Origin: Pseudobutyrivibrio sp. UBA3626
Lineage (GTDB): Bacteria; Bacillota; Clostridia; Lachnospirales; Lachnospiraceae
Length of the DNA: 45,422 bases
Reading direction: 5' to 3'
Assembly (NCBI GenBank): GCA_002373675.1
Contig: DFLF01000006.1
Span: 1-45,422 of the forward strand
A model generated the notes under the pieces. It searched no databases and had not been told where the DNA came from. It was given only the letters and a program-made list of their open reading frames with translations. Shown piece by piece: positions 33,638 to 41,908 of the stretch; the first letter of the stretch is position 1; the number at the start of each line of letters is the position of its first letter. Position numbers and translations under genes: made by a program.

Positions 33638-34282
33638 TTAGATTAATCCAGCCATCTTAAGCATAAGCGCCACTACAGCACCAATACCAACAAAATCAAT
33701 TATTCCAAATACAAGACCCCAGGCAGCAACAGCCTTTGTTCCTTTAATCTTGTCTAGAATTGTCTTCTTATTTTCTTCACTCTTATCATTCTCCTGAATG
33801 AGATCATGAATGTTACGGTATACCTTAACATTTTCAGAATGAACCTTCTCAGAGAGGTCAGCCTTAATAGATTCCAAATCATCATTAACGCTTCCAAGAG
33901 TCTCACTAATCTCTCTATTCTTAGCCTCTGTATTCTCTTCGCTAGAAGTAACTTTGTCATCAAGTCTCTTCTCAATATCAGCAAGGGTGGCATTAACAGA
34001 CTCAATCATTCTATCAACCTGCTTAGACATGTCAACTACTAGTTCATCAGCCTCAGCCTGCTTAGTAGAAAGAGTATTCTGTAGTTCATTAATCTTAACC
34101 TCTTTCTCATTAACAAGATTCTCTAGTTCATTTACTTTCTGTTCTTTTGCCACAATAAGTCCCTGCAATTGCTGTGCTTTATCACGAAATGCGTCAATTT
34201 GCTCAAGAAGCTTGTCTTCTCCAAGGGTTACATTACTCACTTCTTCATTTGCATTTATTGTATTAGTATTATTCTCTGACAT
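33638..34282 (-). CDS. Coiled-coil protein with C-terminal membrane anchor
   Basis: A 214-aa protein, not recognised by family. Residues 20-150 are an almost continuous heptad-rich coiled coil (LEQIDAF, LENLVNEKEVKINELQ). Residues about 185-212 (AAWGLVFGIIDFVGIGAVVALM) form one or two membrane segments at the very C-terminus. AGGAG lies 7 nt upstream of the ATG. It is the first gene of the operon that continues to ppaC, malic enzyme, DUF4364 and pglF. A tail-anchored scaffold or tether is plausible; no function is known. Confidence 0.7.
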   Translation of the reverse strand: MSENNTNTINANEEVSNVTLGEDKLLEQIDAFRDKAQQLQGLIVAKEQKVNELENLVNEKEVKINELQNTLSTKQAEADELVVDMSKQVDRMIESVNATLADIEKRLDDKVTSSEENTEAKNREISETLGSVNDDLESIKADLSEKVHSENVKVYRNIHDLIQENDKSEENKKTILDKIKGTKAVAAWGLVFGIIDFVGIGAVVALMLKMAGLI

Positions 34283-34329
34283 ATTATTTCTCCTATCCTA
34301 GTAATTTATTGCATTACACACCATTTCAT

Positions 34330-34338
34330 ATTATAACA
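34330..34338 (-). promoter_or_regulatory. Extended -10 promoter
   Basis: TGTTATAAT on the minus strand (TG-N-TATAAT), 48 nt upstream of the coiled-coil gene, with no clear -35. It would serve the operon down to pglF. Confidence 0.6.
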
Positions 34339-34410
34339 TAAATCACATGTAAAAATACACACTATTATGACTTATATAGAGAATGATTTATATAAATCGC
34401 ATTAGTAAAT

Positions 34411-34446
34411 AAAAAAGCATGTTCGCATCAATTGATACGAACATAC
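34411..34446 (-). terminator. Terminator of nifJ
   Basis: An inverted repeat with G-T and A-C exceptions (34417-34446, about 14 bp) is followed on the minus strand by TTTTTT (34416-34411). It lies 30 nt past the nifJ stop. Confidence 0.9.
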
Positions 34447-34475
34447 TTTATATATCTCTTAACTTTAGGAGTTAA

Positions 34476-37400
34476 TTAGTCTGCCTTATAGAGGCTAACA
34501 AGCTTCTGCAAATATGCATAGCGCTCTTCTGCAATCTGTTCTGATTTTGCAAATAATTCTGCAGCTCTCTCAGGATTGAACTTAGCAAGTGAAGCGTATC
34601 TGTTCTCTCCCTTAAGGAAGTCTTGATATCCATCAAATGCTGGAGCCTTAGAATCCAAGCTAAATGCATCCTTTCCTTCAGCGGCAAGTGTAGGATTGTA
34701 TCTGAAGTTGAACCAGTAACCTGACTCTACTGCAAGCTTCTCTTCTGTCTGAGCCTTGCTCATTCCCTTACGGATACCATGGTTAATACATGGAGCGTAA
34801 GCAATAATAAGCGAAGGTCCAGGATATGCCTCAGCTTCTGCAATAGCCTTAACGCATTGATTCATGTCAGCACCCATAGAGATATGAGCAACATATACAT
34901 AACCATAGCTCATTGCGATACCAGCAAGATCCTTCTTCTTAGTCTCTTTACCACCTGCTGCGAATTGAGCAATTGCTCCAACTGGTGTAGCCTTAGACGA
35001 CTGTCCACCTGTATTAGAGTAAACCTCTGTATCGAATACCATAATGTTGATGTCCTTACCAGATGCAAGTACATGGTCAACACCACCAAATCCAATATCA
35101 TAAGCCCATCCGTCACCACCGAAGATCCATTGTGACTTCTTAGCAAGATAATCCTTCTCTTTGAGGATTTCGTTACCTCTATCGCAATTACAATCTTGTA
35201 GAACCTTAACAAGCTTATCTGTAGCAGCACCGTTTGTTACACCAGAATCGAATGTATCCATCCACTCTTTGATTGCTGCCTTAACATCATCCTTCTCAGC
35301 CTTATCATATATATCAGATAGTTCATCCTTTAATCTATCACGAATAGCACGTTGTGCAAGGAGCATACCATAACCAAACTCAGCAGCATCCTCGAATAAT
35401 GAGTTAGACCATGCAGGACCATGTCCAGCCTTGTTAACTGTATAAGGTGTAGATGGTGATGAGTTACCCCAGATTGAAGAACAACCTGTTGCGTTAGCGA
35501 TATACATTCTATCACCAAATAATTGTGTGATTAACTTGGCATAAGGTGTCTCTCCACATCCACCACAAGCACCAGAGAACTCTAGAAGTGGTTGTCTAAA
35601 TTGTGAGCCCTTAACAGTATTAATCTTGAACTTCTCAATTACATCTTCCTTGTCATCAAGTGAAACTGCATAATCGAAGTACTTCTGCTCTCCTTCATTC
35701 TCTTCGAATGACTTCATTGTAATAGCCTGTACCTTGTCAGGACATACATTTACACAAGAGCCACATCCTGTACAGTCATAAGCTGATATAACAATTGCAA
35801 ATTTGTATTCAGGCATTCCAACCATATCCTTAGATTGCATACCTTCTGGAGCCTTAGCCACTTCATCAGCTGTAAGTGCAACCGGTCTGATTGCTGCATG
35901 TGGACATACATAAGAACATTGATTACATCCAATACATTTTGTAGAATCCCATACAGGAACATCCGTTGCAACACCACGCTTCTCATAAGCAGCTGTACCA
36001 GATGGTGTCCATCCAGTCTCGTACTCTCTTGTTACAGATACAGGAATTGTATTACCCTGTTGTGCGTTAACCTTAGATTGAATATTCTTAACAAAGTCAA
36101 CAACTTCTTTACGTCCGCCTTCAGGAATAGCTTCTCCAAGCTCATCATCCTTACAGTTCTTCCAAGACTCAGGAACATCAACCTTAATATAAGCTGTTGC
36201 ACCTTTATCAATAGCATCATGATTCATCTTAACGATGTCATCACCCTTCTTAGAATAAGACTTTGTAGCAGCGTCCTTCATAAGCTTAATAACTTCGTCC
36301 TCAGGAATAAGCTTAGTTAGTGAGAAGAATGCTGATTGAAGTACAGTATTAATTCTGTTACCAAGACCTATTTCCTTACCAATCTTAACACCATCAATGA
36401 TATAGAATTGAATATTATTCTCAGCAATATATCTCTTAACCTGTCCTGGAAGCTTCTCATCTAATTCATCTACAGACCATTGTGTATTGAACAGGAATGT
36501 ACCACCTGGAACAAGTTCCTGAACCATATTGTACTTATGAATATAAGCTGTACAGTGGCAAGCTACGAAATTTGCCTTAGTAATAAGATATGTTGATCTG
36601 ATTGGTGAATGTCCAAAACGAAGGTGAGACATTGTAACACCACCAGACTTCTTAGAGTCATAATCAAAGTAAGCCTGTGCATACATATCTGTATTATCAC
36701 CAATAATCTTAATTGAGTTCTTATTAGCACCAACTGTTCCATCGGCACCAAGTCCCCAGAACTTACAATTAGTTGTTCCCTCAGGAGTTGTAACCGGATT
36801 CTCTGTAACATCAAGAGACAGGTGAGTTACATCATCATTAATACCAAGTGTGAAATGCTTCTTAGTAGTATTGTTGAATGTAGCTATAATATCTCCTGGC
36901 TTTGTATCCTTAGCACCAAGTCCGTAACGACCGCCAAATACAGGAACCGACTCGAACTTAGTTCCCTTAAGAGCAGCGATTACATCAAGGTAAAGTGGCT
37001 CACCGTGAGAACCAGGCTCTTTAGTTCTATCAAGAACTGAGATTCTCTTAACTGAATCTGGAATTGCATTAACAAATGCTTCTTCTGAGAATGGACGATA
37101 TAATCTTACTTTAACTACACCAACCTTCTCTCCACGAGCTCTTAAGAAATCAATTGTCTCTTCAATAGTTTCGTTAACAGAACCCATAGCAACGATGATA
37201 GATTCAGCATCAGGAGCTCCATAGTAATTGAATAATTTGTAATCTGTACCAATCTTCTCATTAACTTTGTCCATATATTTCTGAACAAGTGCAGGAAGTT
37301 CATTATATGTTGTATTACAAGCTTCTCTTGACTGGAAGAAGATGTCAGGGTTCTGAGCAGAACCAAGTTCCTTAGGATGATTAGGATTAAGAGCATTAGC

Positions 37401-38012
37401 TCTAAATGCATCAACTGCATCCATATCAACCAGATCCTTAAGGTCTTCATAATCCCATGCTTCAATCTTCTGAATCTCATGACTTGTTCTGAATCCATCA
37501 AAGAAGTTCATAAATGTCATTCCACCTTCAATTGCAGCACAATGTGCAACAGGTGTTAAGTCCATAACTTCCTGAACAGATGATTCGCAAAGCATTGCAA
37601 CACCAGTCTGACGACAAGCCATAACATCTGAGTGATCACCGAAGATATTAAGAGCATGTGTAGCTACACAACGAGCAGATACATTGATTACACCCGGTAG
37701 TCTCTCACCAGCCATCTTGTAAAGGTTTGGAATCATAAGAAGTAAACCTTGAGATGCTGTGAATGTTGTTGTAAGTGCACCAGCTGTTAGTGAACCGTGA
37801 ACTGATCCGGCTGCACCAGCCTCTGATTGCATTTCTGTTACTTGAACTGTCTGGCCAAAGATATTCTTACGACCTGCAGTAGCCCACTCATCAGTATGTT
37901 CAGCCATAACCGATGAAGGAGTGATAGGATAGATAGCGGCAACATCTGTATATGCATAAGAAGCATGTGCAGCTGCCTGATTACCATCCATGGTTTTCAT
38001 AGATCTTTTCAT
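34476..38012 (-). CDS. nifJ: Pyruvate:ferredoxin (flavodoxin) oxidoreductase
   Basis: A 1178-aa single-chain PFOR that oxidises pyruvate to acetyl-CoA and CO2, reducing ferredoxin. Domain order: pyruvate-binding (YPITPSSVMAEHTDEWA at the start), gamma-type domain (about 420-620), two 4Fe-4S clusters (CIGCNQCSYVCP near 690 and CTGCGSCVNVCP near 745), a proximal cluster CGGCGETPYAKL (about 815), and the thiamine diphosphate domain with GGDGWAYDIGFGGVDHVLAS and DTEVYSNTGGQ. The ATG at 38012 (MKRSMKTM) has AGGAGG 9 nt upstream. It is monocistronic, with its own promoter and terminator. It is the central enzyme of an anaerobe. Confidence 0.98.
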   Translation of the reverse strand: MKRSMKTMDGNQAAAHASYAYTDVAAIYPITPSSVMAEHTDEWATAGRKNIFGQTVQVTEMQSEAGAAGSVHGSLTAGALTTTFTASQGLLLMIPNLYKMAGERLPGVINVSARCVATHALNIFGDHSDVMACRQTGVAMLCESSVQEVMDLTPVAHCAAIEGGMTFMNFFDGFRTSHEIQKIEAWDYEDLKDLVDMDAVDAFRANALNPNHPKELGSAQNPDIFFQSREACNTTYNELPALVQKYMDKVNEKIGTDYKLFNYYGAPDAESIIVAMGSVNETIEETIDFLRARGEKVGVVKVRLYRPFSEEAFVNAIPDSVKRISVLDRTKEPGSHGEPLYLDVIAALKGTKFESVPVFGGRYGLGAKDTKPGDIIATFNNTTKKHFTLGINDDVTHLSLDVTENPVTTPEGTTNCKFWGLGADGTVGANKNSIKIIGDNTDMYAQAYFDYDSKKSGGVTMSHLRFGHSPIRSTYLITKANFVACHCTAYIHKYNMVQELVPGGTFLFNTQWSVDELDEKLPGQVKRYIAENNIQFYIIDGVKIGKEIGLGNRINTVLQSAFFSLTKLIPEDEVIKLMKDAATKSYSKKGDDIVKMNHDAIDKGATAYIKVDVPESWKNCKDDELGEAIPEGGRKEVVDFVKNIQSKVNAQQGNTIPVSVTREYETGWTPSGTAAYEKRGVATDVPVWDSTKCIGCNQCSYVCPHAAIRPVALTADEVAKAPEGMQSKDMVGMPEYKFAIVISAYDCTGCGSCVNVCPDKVQAITMKSFEENEGEQKYFDYAVSLDDKEDVIEKFKINTVKGSQFRQPLLEFSGACGGCGETPYAKLITQLFGDRMYIANATGCSSIWGNSSPSTPYTVNKAGHGPAWSNSLFEDAAEFGYGMLLAQRAIRDRLKDELSDIYDKAEKDDVKAAIKEWMDTFDSGVTNGAATDKLVKVLQDCNCDRGNEILKEKDYLAKKSQWIFGGDGWAYDIGFGGVDHVLASGKDINIMVFDTEVYSNTGGQSSKATPVGAIAQFAAGGKETKKKDLAGIAMSYGYVYVAHISMGADMNQCVKAIAEAEAYPGPSLIIAYAPCINHGIRKGMSKAQTEEKLAVESGYWFNFRYNPTLAAEGKDAFSLDSKAPAFDGYQDFLKGENRYASLAKFNPERAAELFAKSEQIAEERYAYLQKLVSLYKAD

Positions 38013-38052
38013 ACTTAATTTCCTCCTAAAGAAATAATTTGCGCTAATAAAT

Positions 38053-38082
38053 ATTATATTATATAAGGCTTGCAAAAATCAA
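38053..38082 (-). promoter_or_regulatory. nifJ promoter
   Basis: TTGATT (38082-38077), 18-nt spacer, TATAAT (38058-38053) on the minus strand, about 41 nt before the ATG. A second overlapping TATAAT lies 5 nt upstream. Confidence 0.65.
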
Positions 38083-38152
38083 TAGATAGCATGCCCTAAT
38101 TTGTTAATTTTTCGACAAATTTAATGCTACATTGTTCTAAATCAGATACTTA

Positions 38153-39325
38153 CTATATTTTGCTCTTAATATCTTCTGTAACATCATTTATAAACGAGTC
38201 AAAATTATCCCTAAGCTCTTCCCAGGAATAATTCTTAATGGAGTCTAGCGGAATTGTTGCAGTAGATACAGGTTCTGTCTCACATTTCGTAGTATGCACA
38301 TTTCCATTAAAATACACCTGTCCTATTAATGTCTCATCTTCATAGAACTTAAGTCGCTTAACCTGCACGTCATATCCATTACTTCCCTTTTCATATGCAA
38401 GCACCCCATCGCCTCTATACACTTTGCCGTCTCTTGAGTTATAGAATAATCCTATATCTATGTAGTTAGAATATCTATAATCTCCTCTCTTGGTAAGAAA
38501 AACGGTCACTTTCTCATTGTCTGGAAGTCTTTTTTCAAATATAACATTTCCCATAGAGGTTCCATCTACAGTCAGATAGGAATCAGGTACAATATCACTA
38601 ATACCAAGTGAGATTCGTCGAATCTTGCAGGCTCTTGTAATATACATGCTTAGATTAATATCTTCCGTAGGAATATCCATTCCAAGTAACTCCCAGATAA
38701 ATTCTCCTTTACCTTTAGGAATTGTAATAAGGTATTCTGTGCTAACTGTTCCATCATCATCCTGCATGGTCTGACCGGATTCTTTAATATTAATGTCACT
38801 TGCAAAATCAATAAAATTACCTATATTGTCCCTAAACCACGAAAGGTCGAGATTACCATTAAGCATAGGAGCTTTGAAGAACAACTCCGCATCTGTAGTA
38901 AGAGAATAAGAAAGATTATCAAAGCTTGGCACTATCATATAGAACGTCTTATCTCTGGCAAAAACGTCAACTTCTCCTACATCTACAAATAGAACTTTAG
39001 CATCAGCTTTTACAGACATTTGTTTCATCTCAAAACTTCTTAAGCCATGAATATTTGCGCTAGACGTATATCCAAATCCTTTGATATCACCTGCAATTAC
39101 ATCTCCACTAAAATCTATATCGCCATTAACATAATCACGGCAAAGCTCCATAACATCAAGATTATATCCAATATATTCATTATCATTAAGGGTTTCTATT
39201 GCGAACCTTGTAACTCCTGCAAGGAACTTAGCTCTTGGATTAAGAAGCACGAAAAGAAGGCCGCCAATCAATAATGCGACGATTATAGAGAGTATAATTA
39301 TTAATGCTTTAATACCCTTCTTCAT
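38153..39325 (-). CDS. Membrane-anchored protein of unknown function
   Basis: A 390-aa protein. One N-terminal membrane segment (IKALIIILSIIVALLIGGLLFVLL cut after about residue 28) is followed by a large outer domain rich in beta pattern. No lipobox. No family recognised. A repeated theme is short polar strands around DFSGDVIAGDIKGFGY, and a region with ITIPKGKGEFIWELLG. The start overlaps the RNase H gene stop as TAATG, so the two genes are coupled. It has no visible link to the glycan genes beyond proximity to a Wzz-like gene. Confidence 0.6.
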   Translation of the reverse strand: MKKGIKALIIILSIIVALLIGGLLFVLLNPRAKFLAGVTRFAIETLNDNEYIGYNLDVMELCRDYVNGDIDFSGDVIAGDIKGFGYTSSANIHGLRSFEMKQMSVKADAKVLFVDVGEVDVFARDKTFYMIVPSFDNLSYSLTTDAELFFKAPMLNGNLDLSWFRDNIGNFIDFASDINIKESGQTMQDDDGTVSTEYLITIPKGKGEFIWELLGMDIPTEDINLSMYITRACKIRRISLGISDIVPDSYLTVDGTSMGNVIFEKRLPDNEKVTVFLTKRGDYRYSNYIDIGLFYNSRDGKVYRGDGVLAYEKGSNGYDVQVKRLKFYEDETLIGQVYFNGNVHTTKCETEPVSTATIPLDSIKNYSWEELRDNFDSFINDVTEDIKSKI

Positions 39326-40284
39326 TAGTGAACCTTTCCTGTATTCATATAATTCTCATAATACACAGTATGCTTAAACTCTTCTTCAATATCAGGATTA
39401 TCCAGTCTCCCATATACCTTTACAATTTCATCAAATGCAAATTGTACATCCTCTATTCCATTACTAAATCCATGGGAAGAAAGATTGCCTCCTTTAGCTT
39501 CCATCTTCTTTCTAATCATATCACAATATAGCTGTTCCAAGTAATTTGCAATATTAGAAGCAACAGCCACAGCCTCATATTTGCCCTCAGATTTTGTCTC
39601 ATAAATCATATTGACACCACTTGTATCAAGTCTGTATTTCTCATTCTCAACATATTTTGTGTAGTTCTTAGGAGCATTAACAACACCAAGAAAATTATCA
39701 ATAACTACATTTTTAATTATAATCCCCTTCTTAGCAAGATAATTTGCCAGATTAAACCCTGCTCTATTATGCATTATAGCAAGAATCTTATTACCATTCA
39801 TCTTGCTGTCATTTTCGTGAAGCTTATTATAATAGCCATTGTCTATTGAATACACAGAGTATGTGATTCCCAACTCTTCATTTTCATATACTTTATTCTC
39901 AACTTCTTTATAATCTGTAAAATGTGTAAGAAGCTGCCCCAGTTTCACACATTTATCAGTATCAAGCCCGTAATTCTTAGAATCATTAGTTGCACCTGCC
40001 TTCTTAAGTTCATCTAAATGATTGCCATCAAGATAGGCTGCCACAACAATAACTCTTCGAAAGGGCTCGCCTCTTCCGACTTCGTCCTGACCAATATATG
40101 TCTCTATCTGACTACTTGTTACATCACAGTTTTCTCCCATGTACTCTCTTGCTTCATCAAGAGTTTTGAATCCTTTGTATTCTGCCTTAGGATAGCCCTT
40201 AACATTAGCTTCACATTCATCCCATGATTCATATATACCAGGAGTAAGTCCTGTTTTGACTGCATAGTATTTCTTCTTTGCCAT
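39325..40284 (-). CDS. RNase HIII-type enzyme with N-terminal hybrid-binding domain
   Basis: A 319-aa protein. Residues 1-50 (KYYAVKTGLTPGIYESWDEC ... FKTLDEAREYM) are the caulimovirus viroplasmin / RNase HI N-terminal RNA-DNA hybrid-binding domain. The rest is a type 2 RNase H of the HIII kind: QDEVGRGEPF (catalytic DEG-RGE, about 65-75), TNDSK, ILAIMHNRAGFNLA, VVIDNF (catalytic Asp) and ETKSEGKYEAVAVASNIA. It would cut RNA in RNA-DNA hybrids. The hybrid-binding domain is normally joined to RNase HI, so this pairing is uncommon. GAGG is 7 nt upstream. A terminator lies just upstream, so it must have its own weak promoter. Confidence 0.85.
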   Translation of the reverse strand: MAKKKYYAVKTGLTPGIYESWDECEANVKGYPKAEYKGFKTLDEAREYMGENCDVTSSQIETYIGQDEVGRGEPFRRVIVVAAYLDGNHLDELKKAGATNDSKNYGLDTDKCVKLGQLLTHFTDYKEVENKVYENEELGITYSVYSIDNGYYNKLHENDSKMNGNKILAIMHNRAGFNLANYLAKKGIIIKNVVIDNFLGVVNAPKNYTKYVENEKYRLDTSGVNMIYETKSEGKYEAVAVASNIANYLEQLYCDMIRKKMEAKGGNLSSHGFSNGIEDVQFAFDEIVKVYGRLDNPDIEEEFKHTVYYENYMNTGKVH

Positions 40285-40300
40285 TTAATAACCTCACATA

Positions 40301-40327
40301 AAAAAGCATGTATCTTACGATACATGC
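40301..40327 (-). terminator. Terminator of the Wzz-like gene
   Basis: GCATGTATC / GATACATGC (9 bp, TTAC loop, 40306-40327) followed on the minus strand by TTTTT. It lies 10 nt past the stop of the gene ending at 40337. Confidence 0.9.
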
Positions 40328-40336
40328 TTTATTGTA

Positions 40337-41497
40337 CTACACATATACTATAACGCCAAGTAAATCAATTTCTCTTGACCTAACCGCCACACCTTCTTCA
40401 AAGATATCATAGAGGTTAGTATTCCCTACTTTACTCAGGATAACGCATCCTTGAGCCTCTGATGCCATCTTAGCACCAAGCGCATTATGAGTAATATTAT
40501 CTACCACAGACACATTTACATCAGAATCTTTCATAAGAAGCTTCTTAAACTCGTCTCCTTCTGACACAAGACCTTCAGTAACAACCAATATATTCTTATA
40601 ATCATTTTTATTAGAAATATCCAGCACCGCATTAGCATTAACTTCTAGTGCTTCACTATAAGGGATTTCCCTTTCTCTCTTCAACCTTGCTTTAGTAATT
40701 GCCTTAGTTATTGCGCCTTTACTATTAATGTTTTCCCAATTAATTACTCTAGAAAACTCTGTAGTCCCAAGCATAGATGAAGGATTCTCAGTATATTTTA
40801 ATTTCTTATCGAAGATATATACAATAACACAAATAAGTACGTGAAGTATAAGCGCAACTATTACAGAAATCAATAACTTAACCTTACCGCTTCTTCCCTT
40901 AGACGCACTTGCTTTCGCTGCAGTCGTATTGGCCTTAGTTGCATTAGTAACGACTGTATCGCCAAAATAGTCTGAGACAGTATCCTGACCAATTTGTGTA
41001 TAGAAATACTTCGTTTCATCTTCTGACAAGCCCTTTATTAATGCATTAACATTCGCCTTAGCCCCTGTAAGGTAATAAAGAGCTTCTGAATTATCTTTAT
41101 AGGATTCACCAGAAGTACGATAATTATTAGCCAATTCAACATAATAATTATAAAGCTTTACTGTTTCATCAACTTTCTTTCTCTGGGAATCTGACAGACG
41201 TTTGTTCCAATCAATTTCCTCTTTATATGGGTAAGGCTTCTCAACTTCTGCACTGGCATAACTGGCTTTCGTCTTATCTTCAGGCTTTAAGTCTTCTATC
41301 TTAGTATCATTTGTAGCATTAGTTGTATCAGATGTGTCAACAGTAGCTTTAGGAGTTGTCACAAAAAGTGCTACGCCAACACCAATTCCAATCACCAAAA
41401 ATACAATAAGTGATTTGAAATGTGATAGCCAATACCAAAACATATCTATCAAGTCTATCTCTCTTGAGGCATTTATATCATTGTAATTCGAATTCAT
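40337..41497 (-). CDS. Wzz-like polysaccharide co-polymerase
   Basis: A 386-aa protein. EIDLIDMFWYWLSHFKSLIV leads into membrane segment 1 (about 27-48). A helical outer domain follows (about 50-200), then membrane segment 2 (VKLLISVIVALILHVLICVI, about 207-228). This is the chain-length-determinant layout. The cytosolic tail (about 235-386) has a fold-like pattern of a Rossmann/BY-kinase type (NILVVTEG, VNVSVVDNI, GCVILSKVGNT) but no Walker A motif, so it is not an active kinase. GGAG is 7 nt upstream. It has its own promoter and terminator. Confidence 0.7.
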   Translation of the reverse strand: MNSNYNDINASREIDLIDMFWYWLSHFKSLIVFLVIGIGVGVALFVTTPKATVDTSDTTNATNDTKIEDLKPEDKTKASYASAEVEKPYPYKEEIDWNKRLSDSQRKKVDETVKLYNYYVELANNYRTSGESYKDNSEALYYLTGAKANVNALIKGLSEDETKYFYTQIGQDTVSDYFGDTVVTNATKANTTAAKASASKGRSGKVKLLISVIVALILHVLICVIVYIFDKKLKYTENPSSMLGTTEFSRVINWENINSKGAITKAITKARLKREREIPYSEALEVNANAVLDISNKNDYKNILVVTEGLVSEGDEFKKLLMKDSDVNVSVVDNITHNALGAKMASEAQGCVILSKVGNTNLYDIFEEGVAVRSREIDLLGVIVYV

Positions 41498-41547
41498 TCA
41501 TACTCTCCTTTATACACATTTGATAATAACATCGAAAAGCAACAATT

Positions 41548-41576
41548 ATCATATCAAAGATATTTCACTATTTCAA
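41548..41576 (-). promoter_or_regulatory. Promoter of the Wzz-like gene
   Basis: TTGAAA (41576-41571), 17-nt spacer, TATGAT (41553-41548) on the minus strand, 51 nt before the ATG. Confidence 0.6.
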
Positions 41577-41639
41577 TAGTATTTATTCCAAAACAAGTAC
41601 AGCGCCACCTGTTGTTGTTAGCATAACAAAAGATTTTTC

Positions 41640-41671
41640 AAAAAAAGCATTAGATTTAAAACCAATGCTTT
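41640..41671 (-). terminator. Terminator of a former tRNA gene
   Basis: AAAGCATT / AATGCTTT (8 bp, 12-nt loop), followed on the minus strand by seven T. It begins 15 nt past the tRNA-like 3' end at 41686, as expected for the terminator of a tRNA gene that once stood here. Confidence 0.7.
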
Positions 41672-41685
41672 CATAAAAACTATAC

Positions 41686-41705
41686 TGCGGAAGATGGGAC
41701 TTGAA
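41686..41705 (-). repeat. tRNA-Leu 3' end, attachment-site remnant
   Basis: The minus strand reads TTCAAGTCCCATCTTCCGCA: a 7-nt T loop (TTCAAGT), the 3' half of the T stem (CCCAT), a 7-nt acceptor strand (CTTCCGC) and discriminator A. The rest of the tRNA is missing upstream, where element DNA begins. This is the signature of integration into the 3' end of a tRNA gene. The complete tRNA should lie at the other end of the element, beyond 45422. Confidence 0.75.
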
Positions 41706-41762
41706 AAAATTTTCTACCCAAGAAATCCAGTAAAAAGGAGGATTACAACGTCAACTCCTCTT

Positions 41763-41804
41763 GGGTACCTCATAGGGTACCTCAAATATTATATGGGTAC
41801 CTCA
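41763..41804 (+). repeat. Three GGGTACCTCA repeats (iteron-like)
   Basis: Perfect 10-bp direct repeats at 41763-41772, 41775-41784 and 41795-41804. They lie about 105 nt upstream of the replication initiator start. Such repeats are typical binding sites for a Rep protein at an origin or operator. Start spacings are 12 and 20 bp. The remainder of 41498-41908 holds the promoter and terminators listed separately. Confidence 0.75.
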
Positions 41805-41843
41805 CCCAAAAAGAATCTCTAATTACATATGCATATTCAGTTA

Positions 41844-41872
41844 TAGGTGCTTAAATCAGGCACCTATTTTTT
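41844..41872 (+). terminator. Terminator in the rep leader
   Basis: TAGGTGC / GCACCTA (7 bp, 9-nt loop, 41844-41866) followed by TTTTTT, between the repeats and the rep start at 41909. It lies inside the likely rep transcript, so it can act as an attenuator. Confidence 0.8.
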
Positions 41873-41908
41873 ATGCCTTTCTTCACAGAAAAAAGAAAGG
41901 AAACGCAT

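Noticed and set aside
34779..37559. Many ORFs in other frames over nifJ
   Set aside because: They are shadows of a long, fully conserved gene; their residues follow from the nifJ codons.
41763..41804. CRISPR array
   Set aside because: Only three 10-bp repeats with 2- and 10-bp gaps; no spacers of proper size and no cas genes.
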